Shown: positions 1-6,946 of the stretch, in pieces
Layout of the letters: every line of letters begins with the position of its first letter
Position numbering within the stretch: the stretch's first letter is position 1
Source of the DNA: Chryseolinea sp. H1M3-3
GTDB lineage: Bacteria > Bacteroidota > Bacteroidia > Cytophagales > Cyclobacteriaceae
Assembly: GCF_029360725.1 (NCBI RefSeq)
Contig: NZ_JARKMY010000001.1
Span: 124,001 to 188,000 of the forward strand
DNA length: 64,000 nt
Reading direction: 5' to 3'
The notes under the pieces: model-generated
The model's database searches: none
What the model was told of the DNA's origin: nothing
The model's input: the letters and a program-made list of their open reading frames with translations, nothing else
Program-made: the position numbers and the translations under genes

Positions 1-98
1 CGCCAAGTATGGTTTGGAACTATCTTTCAAGGCTCTCATTCCATGAGCCTGCATGCTTACACACGGAATCACACATCCTGTCAAAACCGGTCGGCCCC
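1..98 (-). ncRNA. ssrA: tmRNA (ssrA), 5' part, truncated by window edge
   Basis: Transfer-messenger RNA rescues stalled ribosomes and tags the unfinished peptide for proteolysis. Read on the minus strand, the RNA starts at 98 with GGGGCCGACCGG, followed by TTTTGACAGG. This is the conserved 5' acceptor and D-loop-like segment of tmRNA (GGGGC-GA-GGTTTCGACAGG type). Further on is GTAAGCATGCAGG, the form usual in Bacteroidota tmRNAs, then a TAGTTCCAAACCATAC stretch like the region just before the resume codon. The last bases at the edge read GGCG, which fits a tag starting with Gly. The tag end, pseudoknots and 3' tRNA-like half lie outside the window. This is pattern recognition, not a covariance-model hit. 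Confidence 0.88.
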
Positions 99-137
99 AA
101 AAGCTTTCAGCAATCAGCTTTGGTTGCAAAAGGGAGA

Positions 138-145
138 CAAATATA
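138..145 (-). promoter_or_regulatory. Bacteroidota -7 element for ssrA
   Basis: The minus strand reads TATATTTG, an exact match to the Bacteroidota -7 consensus TAnnTTTG. It lies about 40 bases upstream of the mature tmRNA 5' end, which leaves a short leader for RNase P to remove. No clear TTTG -33 element is seen at the right spacing. Confidence 0.5.
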
Positions 146-316
146 GGAGGAAAAAAGTTTCTTAAAGGGAAAACCTTACAGCGGAAAGCTTATCCCCTCT
201 GCTCCAAAGGATTAAGCCATTTACCAAATTGCTGACTGAGCTTTTTTCTCTTCTTAAATGAAAAACCTTGAACGTCAAACTTTAAACTTTAAACCTCAAC
301 GCATATCTTGCAGCGG

Positions 317-1426
317 ATGGAAAATTTTGTTGTCTCTGCGCGTAAGTATCGGCCTACAGGGTTTGATGAAGTGGTTGGTCAGGAGCATATCACCACCACA
401 CTTAAAAACGCCATCGATAATAATAAGCTTGCCCAGGCGCTTTTGTTTTGTGGCCCACGTGGCGTAGGTAAAACAACCTGTGCCCGCATCGTTGCGCGCC
501 TTATCAATGGTTTTGAAGAGAAGTCTGAAACAAATTCCCTCAATATCTTTGAATTGGACGCAGCCTCTAACAACTCTGTTGAGGATATCCGTAATCTGAT
601 TGAACAAGTGCGTTATCCACCGCAGTTCGGAAAATTTAAGGTGTACATCATCGATGAAGTTCACATGCTTTCCAATGCAGCCTTCAATGCATTTTTGAAA
701 ACGTTGGAGGAGCCGCCGTCGTATGCAATCTTTATCCTTGCAACAACTGAAAAACATAAAGTAATTCCGACGATTCTTTCGCGGTGTCAAATTTTTGATT
801 TCAACAGGATTCAAATCAGTGATATCAGCAAGCACTTAAAAAAAATTGCTGAACACGAAGGAATCCCGGCAGAAGACGAAGCACTTCACCTGATTTCTCA
901 GAAAGCAGATGGCGCATTGCGGGATGCCCTGTCCATTTTCGATTTGATGGTTACATATGCCGCAGGAAAAGGTGTTTCATTTAAATCAACCCTGAGCAAC
1001 CTACATATTCTCGACTATGACTATTATTTCGAGATTATCGATGCGCTGCTGAGTCAGAATCATTCTCAACCTTTGGTATTGTTTGATGAGATTCTTCGGA
1101 AAGGATTCGATGGGCATAATTTTATTGTAGGATTAAGTGAACATCTACGCAATTTGCTTGTATCGCAGGATGCACGTACAACCAATCTGATGGAAGTTCC
1201 CGAAAGCGTCAAGAAAAAATACGCTGTTCAGGCACAATCTTCTCCACCGTCTCTCCTGCTCACCTGGCTTAATCTGGCCAACCAATGCGATATCAATTAC
1301 AAGAGCTGTAAAAATCAACGACTAGCTGTTGAACTGGCCTTGATGAAGATGGCGAACGTCGGGGCTGTGCTACAACTTCAGGATGTGGGATTACCAACGG
1401 AAGCATTAAAAAAAAAAGTGATGTGA
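317..1426 (+). CDS. dnaX: DNA polymerase III clamp loader subunit DnaX, gamma form / N-terminal frame
   Basis: ATPase subunit of the clamp loader that places the beta sliding clamp on DNA. Visible: Walker A CGPRGVGKTT (about residues 45-54), Walker B YIIDEVHM, the LEEPP and TTEKHKVIPTILSRC segments typical of DnaX, then the collar region. The Cys-rich zinc module found between Walker A and the DAASN motif in most DnaX proteins is missing; only a short SETNSLNIFE-type linker is present. The ATG at 317 is preferred over an upstream TTG at 308, because homologues start with the SARKYRP segment. The frame ends 369 residues later, directly after AAA AAA AAA GTG ATG TGA. The tau-specific C-terminal part continues in the -1 frame, so this frame alone would give a gamma-like product. 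Confidence 0.93.
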   Translation: MENFVVSARKYRPTGFDEVVGQEHITTTLKNAIDNNKLAQALLFCGPRGVGKTTCARIVARLINGFEEKSETNSLNIFELDAASNNSVEDIRNLIEQVRYPPQFGKFKVYIIDEVHMLSNAAFNAFLKTLEEPPSYAIFILATTEKHKVIPTILSRCQIFDFNRIQISDISKHLKKIAEHEGIPAEDEALHLISQKADGALRDALSIFDLMVTYAAGKGVSFKSTLSNLHILDYDYYFEIIDALLSQNHSQPLVLFDEILRKGFDGHNFIVGLSEHLRNLLVSQDARTTNLMEVPESVKKKYAVQAQSSPPSLLLTWLNLANQCDINYKSCKNQRLAVELALMKMANVGAVLQLQDVGLPTEALKKKVM

Positions 1427-1459
1427 ATCCTTCTTCGCCTCGCCTTGCCGCTGAAGAAG
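1408..1459 (+). promoter_or_regulatory. Probable dnaX slippage site: A10 run with downstream stem
   Basis: Ten consecutive A's (1408-1417) followed by G span three AAA codons of the gamma frame, so A_AAA_AAA tandem slippage keeps perfect pairing in the -1 frame. The gamma stop TGA is at 1424-1426. Downstream, CTTCTTC (1430-1436) and GAAGAAG (1453-1459) form a perfect 7-bp stem with a 16-base loop, 12 bases after the run. E. coli dnaX uses A AAA AAG plus a stem; Thermus dnaX uses transcriptional slippage on a run of A's. Either mechanism would fit here. Confidence 0.7.
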
Positions 1460-2031
1460 TATCCTCTCGTTCTGTACCAGATGTAAAAGAAAACGGGCCT
1501 TCTGTTGCCGTTGAGTCCATCCCAACGACCCCACCCATCTCCAAAATTAGAAATGGCGATAAGCCCGTTATTAAGTCGTCTTCTAAGACAACCATAAAAC
1601 TTAATGATCTTTTAAACAGAAAATCTACCAATGAGCAAGCCACTCAAGTTTTAGAAACCAGATCTGAATTAAACGAACCCTTTACTACGGAACAACTGAT
1701 GCAGGTATGGAAAGATTTTGCAGTACAACGAAAGAACTTGCAGGCAGAATATCAGATGCTTATTCAGCCCGTTGAAATTCGGGGAAATCATGTTATTGTT
1801 CACTTGTTGAGTACGGTACAGGAAACGATGCTTAACGGTTTTAAAAGTGACTTGATTGGTTACTTGAGAGAAAACTTAAAAAACAATACCATTACAGTTT
1901 CAGGTGAGTTGAGAGAAATAGATGATAAACAATTGCTCTATACCCCCCGTGATAAATTTGAGTACCTGCTTGACAAGAATCCGGTTTTGAAAAAAATGCG
2001 CGACCGGCTAGGACTTGATCCGGATTTTTAA
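1417..2031 (+). CDS. dnaX: DnaX tau-specific C-terminal region in the -1 frame
   Basis: After a -1 slip on the A run the reading continues SDVNPSSPR... for 204 residues, giving a predicted tau of about 571 residues. A GTG at 1423 overlapping the gamma stop could in principle start it separately. The first 85 residues are a Ser/Pro/Thr/Lys-rich linker. The last 110 residues (from FTTEQLMQVWKDF to RDRLGLDPDF) are a compact domain of the kind found at the C-terminus of Bacteroidota DnaX, where tau should contact the polymerase and helicase. It has no start site of its own that looks strong, so I read it as part of dnaX and not as a separate gene. A sequencing error in the homopolymer would give the same picture. 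Confidence 0.85.
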   Translation, partial: SDVNPSSPRLAAEEVSSRSVPDVKENGPSVAVESIPTTPPISKIRNGDKPVIKSSSKTTIKLNDLLNRKSTNEQATQVLETRSELNEPFTTEQLMQVWKDFAVQRKNLQAEYQMLIQPVEIRGNHVIVHLLSTVQETMLNGFKSDLIGYLRENLKNNTITVSGELREIDDKQLLYTPRDKFEYLLDKNPVLKKMRDRLGLDPDF

Positions 2032-2079
2032 TTTGAGATTTTGCAGACTTTCTAACAACGAGTCGATATCACGCGAACT

Positions 2080-3345
2080 TTATAATTTCTTCCCCTTACC
2101 ATACAGATCGTTTATGGTCAACACACTGTTCTCTGCGATTTTACTTTTAAAAATACCGAGGTGAAACAACAATGCAACAGTGGTCAAAATGAAAATTGTC
2201 ACATATCCAATATTTAACAAAACGATATTGTAAGGGAACGAGCTCTGATAGGCTGCGATATCGTAACCAAATATTAATACTCCTACCCAAATACTTATCA
2301 TCAAAAACCATGACCCTTGCTCATCGTTGACGAGTGCGCGAACAATTAATATAACACCATAAAGTATTACAAGAACTGCAACGATAAGGTACAGCGATAC
2401 CCACCGTGTATAGATTGTAGCTGGCGTTAGCAACGTGAACAATACGAAAAATATGTTTAGCCCGATCGGAAGATAGACGAAAATTCTATTGCTCGTTTCT
2501 TTAAAAAGTGCACTAAAAAATAAGGCGGCCCAGATTACGGTAAGATATAGCGTGATATATTCAATTCGCACCAGCCATGCCCATGAGAATTGAGGGAACA
2601 TCAGCGCTACCGGATAAATGTTTGAAAACACAGACCGTATTGACCACGTAATGCATATCAGTGCAAAATATAATACGACAGGTTTCTGAATCCGTTTGTA
2701 AAAAAATAAAAAGAAAATCCCTTCGGCGAAAAGAATAAATGCCTCTACAGCGTTGCTACCGATTGACCAATTAAAGTGTGAATTGATGCTATTGACAGTT
2801 CCGAGATAAATTGGGTTTTTTCCGCCGCCTTTATGATGATGAAAATTTGCCAATTGCAGCATAATACGGAGCGTGTCTCCTTTAGCTTTAAACGATACAG
2901 TCTGATAAACCCATCTTGGCTCGCTATTTTCTTTATCGCATGCGGGGACACCTGCAGAAATTATGTGCTGACCATCAACCCAAACGTTGTAACTGCTGTA
3001 TAGTTGAGGGATTTCAAGTGCTAACATGGTGACTGTATCAGGCAACAAAACGTTTAACGCATAAGTAGCGCAACCCGTCCCTTTACCATCGGCGCGATAG
3101 TCGTTCCAGAGCGATGGGAAAGTCATTGTGTTAAAATCCCTTGGGTTCATCGCTTTCGGCGACACCAATTTGTTTTCGATATAACTCCAATTTCCTTTAA
3201 GCGGAAATCTATTGGTAAAGTCCCATTGACGTGCATCCAGAGTTTCTATTTTCTCAGCGGTTTGGGCTCTGACAATAAACGCGCAACCCATTAGAATTAC
3301 CGCGCTGATTAGGGTCATCCTCTTCCTCATCCACCAAGTGATCAT
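2080..3345 (-). CDS. 7TM-DISM-type membrane sensor without output domain
   Basis: Integral membrane protein of 421 residues. An N-terminal hydrophobic signal ending near VRAQ is followed by a periplasmic beta-sandwich region of about 165 residues, with the jelly-roll-like pattern FPLKGNWSY...FPSLWND...YALNV of carbohydrate-binding extracellular 7TMR-DISM domains. About seven hydrophobic helices follow (from roughly residue 200 to 395). In this family the membrane part normally passes a ligand signal to a histidine kinase, guanylate cyclase or LytTR domain. Here the protein ends about 25 residues after the last helix (NDLYGKGKKL), so no output domain is present and any signalling would need a partner. 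Convergent with dnaX. No adjacent kinase gene is visible. Confidence 0.7.
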   Translation of the reverse strand: MITWWMRKRMTLISAVILMGCAFIVRAQTAEKIETLDARQWDFTNRFPLKGNWSYIENKLVSPKAMNPRDFNTMTFPSLWNDYRADGKGTGCATYALNVLLPDTVTMLALEIPQLYSSYNVWVDGQHIISAGVPACDKENSEPRWVYQTVSFKAKGDTLRIMLQLANFHHHKGGGKNPIYLGTVNSINSHFNWSIGSNAVEAFILFAEGIFFLFFYKRIQKPVVLYFALICITWSIRSVFSNIYPVALMFPQFSWAWLVRIEYITLYLTVIWAALFFSALFKETSNRIFVYLPIGLNIFFVLFTLLTPATIYTRWVSLYLIVAVLVILYGVILIVRALVNDEQGSWFLMISIWVGVLIFGYDIAAYQSSFPYNIVLLNIGYVTIFILTTVALLFHLGIFKSKIAENSVLTINDLYGKGKKL

Positions 3346-3740
3346 AGATACAAAATATTTAGTGTGTCCCGGGAGGTTGTGGGAGAATCTGAGAGGATTA
3401 TTGTATTCTCTTAACCATTTATGGTTTAAATCGAAGGCTAAGGTAGAAATTGTTCATTAGCTTAATGACGTCCGTTGTAAAAAAAAGGGAGACTTTGATC
3501 ATTGAAACACTGCATTGGTCAATCTATTGAAAGTGTCCGAAAACACGGGAATTACAGCTCATTTTCAGCTACTTTTGGGATCAGTTAGCTGTCCAAACGG
3601 CGACGATTATGTACGTTAAACGAATTGAATTCAAAGCATGGTCCGGATCTGGCAACCGAGATTGAAATATTGAATCGCGAGTAATCAAAACATCCCTGGA
3701 CGCGCACGTAATTGTGATTTACAAAAGGAATTTGAGTCAG
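3346..3740. other. Intergenic region, no gene recognised
   Basis: A 395-base gap between two minus-strand genes. I see no convincing reading frame or RNA gene. A short AACCAT/ATGGTT hairpin lies around 3414-3427, and a GAGAAT/ATTCTC pair flanks an A/T-rich segment. Neither is followed by a T run. It presumably holds the promoter of the 2080-3345 gene and the 3' end of the HerA-like transcript. Confidence 0.5.
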
Positions 3741-5279
3741 CTAAAATAGACTTCTCTTCCTACTTGTTGATCTAATTGACTTACCAAACAATACGCCAAA
3801 AACACCTCGTACAATTTCTCTTCCTACCTGCTTAGCTACAGGGGATGATAACACCTGATCAAATGTAGATTTCTCCTTTCGGCTTGATGTGGTTTTCACG
3901 ACAGATTTTTCTTCTTGTGTTATTGTCTGTGCCTTCATCCGCTCTTCAAGCAATTCAAAGGCGCTTTGCGGGTTAACGGTGTCTTTGTATTTCCGATAGA
4001 GGTCAGAATTTTTTAATATCTCCTCATATTCACTTGAGCTGAGCGGTCCCATGACGGATGTAGGAGGTGCCAGATGTGTTACCACGGTGGCGGTCGGAAT
4101 TCCTTTTTCATTTAAGACGGTAATGAACGCTTGTCCTGTGCCTAACTGCGTGAATTGCTTTTCCATAGAATAAAATTCCGAGCTAGGGAAAGTCTTAACG
4201 GTCTCCTTCAAAGCCTTGACATCGTTTGGGGTAAATGCCCGGATAACGTGATGCACACGGTTACCCAGTTGCCCTAATACAACGGGTGGGATATCCTGCG
4301 TAAGCTGGGTACAAAAAAACACACCTACACCTTTCGATCTGATTAAGCGAATGACCTGATCAATTTGATCCAGGAAAGCTTTAGGAGCATCCTTGAACAA
4401 CAGATGCGCTTCATCCAGGAAAAAAACCAGTTTCGGCTTATCAAGGTCGCCAGCTTCAGGAAGGCGTTGATAGAGCTCAGCCAGCAATGCCAGCATAAAC
4501 GTTGAAAAAATCGCTGGTTGGTTTTGAATATCAGAGACGTTTAATATGCTGATGACGCCACGACCATCCACTTTTTCGAAAAAATCGTCGATATCAAAAG
4601 AAGTTTCTCCAAAAATCTGATCAACACCCTGTTGTTCAAGCGAAACAATTTTTCTTAAGATGGTTGAAGATGTGGCTGTAGAAATTTTACCATAATCTCC
4701 TTTTATTTCCGCTGCGCCCGGGCCTTCCGTTAGATAATTGAGAACTTTTTTTAAGTCGTTAAAATCAACGATCGGCAGATTTTTATCGTCCGCATATTTA
4801 AACAGAATATTAAGTACGCCTGCCTGGGTATCATTTAATTCCAGGATTTTACTCAGGAGTGCGGGACCAAATTCGGTGACCGTAGCGCGCATTTGAGCGC
4901 CTAACTTTCCACTCAGTGAATAAAGTTCAACTGGAAAGGCTGAGGGCGTATAGTCGATCCCCAGGGCATCCGCCCTTTCTTTTATTTTATCATTGGCGAC
5001 ACCTTCTTTTGCAATGCCGGATAAATCACCTTTCATGTCGGGCATAAAGACCGGAACTCCAGCCACCGACAGTTGTTCTGCGATAAGTTGCAATGTCCTT
5101 GTTTTTCCCGAACCCGTTGCGCCAGTAACAAGTCCATGCCTGTTCATCATGCGCAATGGAAGGTTTACTTTCGCCTCCCCTATAATTTCACCATCTAAAA
5201 CGCCGGCACCTAAATAAATTGAAGGAAGTGGAGTACTGTATGATTTTTTAATGGCGTCAATAAACTTTTCTTTCGTCAT
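3741..5279 (-). CDS. HerA/FtsK-like ATPase of the DUF853 (YjgR) family
   Basis: Predicted cytoplasmic P-loop ATPase of 512 residues. Walker A is GATGSGKT (residues 53-60). Walker B is VFFLDEAHLLF near residue 290, followed by a sensor-like VFFCTQLTQDIP segment and an arginine-finger-like RAFTPNDVKAL region. This order is characteristic of the DUF853/YjgR branch of HerA-type helicases. No transmembrane segment is present. The C-terminus (about 440-512) is Lys/Arg/Ser-rich and probably disordered, ending in a SIRSTSRKRSLF tail. The family is widespread, but its cellular job is not established. No nuclease partner such as NurA is adjacent, so I do not propose an end-resection role. Confidence 0.88.
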   Translation of the reverse strand: MTKEKFIDAIKKSYSTPLPSIYLGAGVLDGEIIGEAKVNLPLRMMNRHGLVTGATGSGKTRTLQLIAEQLSVAGVPVFMPDMKGDLSGIAKEGVANDKIKERADALGIDYTPSAFPVELYSLSGKLGAQMRATVTEFGPALLSKILELNDTQAGVLNILFKYADDKNLPIVDFNDLKKVLNYLTEGPGAAEIKGDYGKISTATSSTILRKIVSLEQQGVDQIFGETSFDIDDFFEKVDGRGVISILNVSDIQNQPAIFSTFMLALLAELYQRLPEAGDLDKPKLVFFLDEAHLLFKDAPKAFLDQIDQVIRLIRSKGVGVFFCTQLTQDIPPVVLGQLGNRVHHVIRAFTPNDVKALKETVKTFPSSEFYSMEKQFTQLGTGQAFITVLNEKGIPTATVVTHLAPPTSVMGPLSSSEYEEILKNSDLYRKYKDTVNPQSAFELLEERMKAQTITQEEKSVVKTTSSRKEKSTFDQVLSSPVAKQVGREIVRGVFGVLFGKSIRSTSRKRSLF

Positions 5280-5391
5280 AGCCTACGCTTTAATGCAATT
5301 TAGAAACGGTTGGCTAATAACTAATTTTTTCCATGAGAAATCAACAAAGACAGGCGAGCTATGCGGCTATATCAATGAGGCGAATCCCTTA

Positions 5392-5420
5392 AAACAAAAA
5401 TGGTCTGATAAATCAGACCA
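5392..5420 (-). terminator. Intrinsic terminator of the DUF3078 gene
   Basis: TGGTCTGAT (5401-5409) and ATCAGACCA (5412-5420) form a perfect 9-bp stem with an AA loop. On the minus strand it is followed directly by TTTTTGTTTT. It lies about 20 bases after the stop of the 5440-6363 gene. Confidence 0.85.
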
Positions 5421-5439
5421 TTCCAGGACGGGCTACAAT

Positions 5440-6363
5440 CTATTTAGGATCTTCGTAGTTTTGAAAAGAGTATGCGAATCCAAGATTAAACACCTGGCTT
5501 ATCTGTGCGCCGGGATCCTGGTCGTAGTCATACAACAGAATTCCTCCCAATCCTACCGTGATAAACCGGTTAACTTTAGCATTAAACATTAGTTCTAAGC
5601 GATGATCGATCGTTTTGAGGGCAAACGTCTCATAGTTCGCGAACATAAGGTATCTCCATTTCAAGTTCAGATTGGTAGCGATGTCTTTATCAAACTCAGC
5701 CAACAATTGAAATGCTAACCATTCAAACCGAGTTTCGTCGGGCGGCACGACGCCATAAGGAGATACAGGATCAACGGATGGAATAAACCTTGCAGGATCA
5801 TTTACAATCGTAAGTCGAGGTGCAAAAGGGGAAATTCTAACTCTGAAATATTCAACGGGATGATATTCCGCGCCTAGTGCAAACGTTACAAAGGCCGGTG
5901 CCATAATATCTGAAATCATTGTGGCCTGCTCCACGCCGTTTACATCCTTATCGTATTTGTAACCTTTGGCGAATTGCGTTTGAAAGTTAAGGGAGGCAAA
6001 CAATCCCCAATCATCACTTAATTTATAGCCGTATTTGGTATCCAGAAAAATCCGGTCAACTGTTTTTCTATAGCCTTGGCCTGCGTTATTCACAAAGCCG
6101 TACAAAAAGTCAATTTCATTATCCCAGCTATCGCGATTCTTGCTGTAGTTAGCCTTGTAGTTGAACATACCGTTAATGCCAAGGGAATTAACTCCACCAG
6201 CTTTCCAGTTAGACGAAAAGGCAGCTTGATTAACATTTATGTTAAACACCAATTTCTTTTTCCAGTTGGAAAGTGTATCGGGCTTGACATTTTGCGCTTG
6301 AACGAGAGAAATGTTGAGGGAAAGTCCAAGAAATAATAAGCCAATGGAAGTAAAGACTTTCAT
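5440..6363 (-). CDS. DUF3078 outer-membrane beta-barrel protein
   Basis: Exported protein of 307 residues. A signal peptide (FTSIGLLFLGLSLNISLVQA, then QN) is followed by alternating hydrophobic/polar strands ending in an aromatic residue (FAYSFQNYEDPK), as expected for a barrel inserted by the BAM machinery. The SSNWKAGGVNSLGINGMFNY segment and the following W-D/N-E-I-D-F-LYGF pattern are hallmarks of DUF3078, a Bacteroidota-specific family of unknown function. It is a single-gene transcript closed by the terminator at 5392-5420. Substrate and partner are unknown. Confidence 0.85.
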   Translation of the reverse strand: MKVFTSIGLLFLGLSLNISLVQAQNVKPDTLSNWKKKLVFNINVNQAAFSSNWKAGGVNSLGINGMFNYKANYSKNRDSWDNEIDFLYGFVNNAGQGYRKTVDRIFLDTKYGYKLSDDWGLFASLNFQTQFAKGYKYDKDVNGVEQATMISDIMAPAFVTFALGAEYHPVEYFRVRISPFAPRLTIVNDPARFIPSVDPVSPYGVVPPDETRFEWLAFQLLAEFDKDIATNLNLKWRYLMFANYETFALKTIDHRLELMFNAKVNRFITVGLGGILLYDYDQDPGAQISQVFNLGFAYSFQNYEDPK

Positions 6364-6405
6364 GTTGTTAGGGTTTTTTTATTTAAACCACAAAACAACG
6401 AAAAA

Positions 6406-6819
6406 TTAGATATTGTTTAGCTTAATTTCGTCTAAAGCTACTTCCGTTAAAGGCTTTGTAATAAATTTTATAACGTGATTGTTGTTGACAATCTTATCAA
6501 TGTCGCGCTTGTTGTCAGAGCTTGACAAAATAATGACCTTACATTTATTTCTAACGTTCTCATTAAATTTCTCGAATTCATACAGGAAAACGAATCCATC
6601 AACTATGGGCATGTTAATATCGAGGAAAATGAGGCTGGGGAGATTTTCTGTACTATCCTGATTTTCCCGTAAGTAATCCAGAGCAGCTTTTCCAGAACCT
6701 TTTACTTCTACACGTTTCGCGAACTTTGTGATTTCGATGATACGTTTACTGATAAAGTTATCAGTATCGTTATCATCCACAAGCATTACTAAGTCAATTG
6801 TTTTAGTATCTGTATGCAT
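6406..6819 (-). CDS. Single-domain response regulator (CheY-like receiver)
   Basis: A 137-residue stand-alone receiver domain. Acidic pocket D15-D16 (LVDDND), phospho-acceptor D67 (FLDINMP), the conserved Ser around 99-100 (VIILSSSD) and Lys122 (FITKPL) are all present, so it should be phosphorylatable. There is no DNA-binding or enzymatic output domain, which suggests a phosphorelay or protein-interaction role. No histidine kinase gene is adjacent. Its own -7 element lies about 35 bases upstream. Confidence 0.92.
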   Translation of the reverse strand: MHTDTKTIDLVMLVDDNDTDNFISKRIIEITKFAKRVEVKGSGKAALDYLRENQDSTENLPSLIFLDINMPIVDGFVFLYEFEKFNENVRNKCKVIILSSSDNKRDIDKIVNNNHVIKFITKPLTEVALDEIKLNNI

Positions 6820-6852
6820 TAATAAAAAGAAATTCTCTGGTTACGGTAAGCA

Positions 6853-6860
6853 CAAAAATA
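6853..6860 (-). promoter_or_regulatory. -7 promoter element of the receiver gene
   Basis: The minus strand reads TATTTTTG, an exact TAnnTTTG match, 34 bases before the ATG of the response regulator. TTTGTTTG lies further upstream, but at a spacing (about 28) longer than usual for a -33 element. Confidence 0.4.
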
Positions 6861-6946
6861 TCCTTTTTTGCAATATCCCTCTATAATGCAAACAAATTTA
6901 CCCCCATTCAAGTAATAAATAGTTTAAAAGGCCATAAAAAACCTGA

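Noticed and set aside
53-235. Plus-strand 60-codon frame at the left edge
   Set aside because: It overlaps the tmRNA gene on the opposite strand and its promoter, and has no family signature.
296-835. Long minus-strand frame under dnaX
   Set aside because: It lies fully inside the well-supported dnaX gene and shows no recognisable domain; a shadow frame.
3346-3740. Riboswitch in the gap before the HerA-like gene
   Set aside because: Only short isolated hairpins, no known riboswitch core seen.
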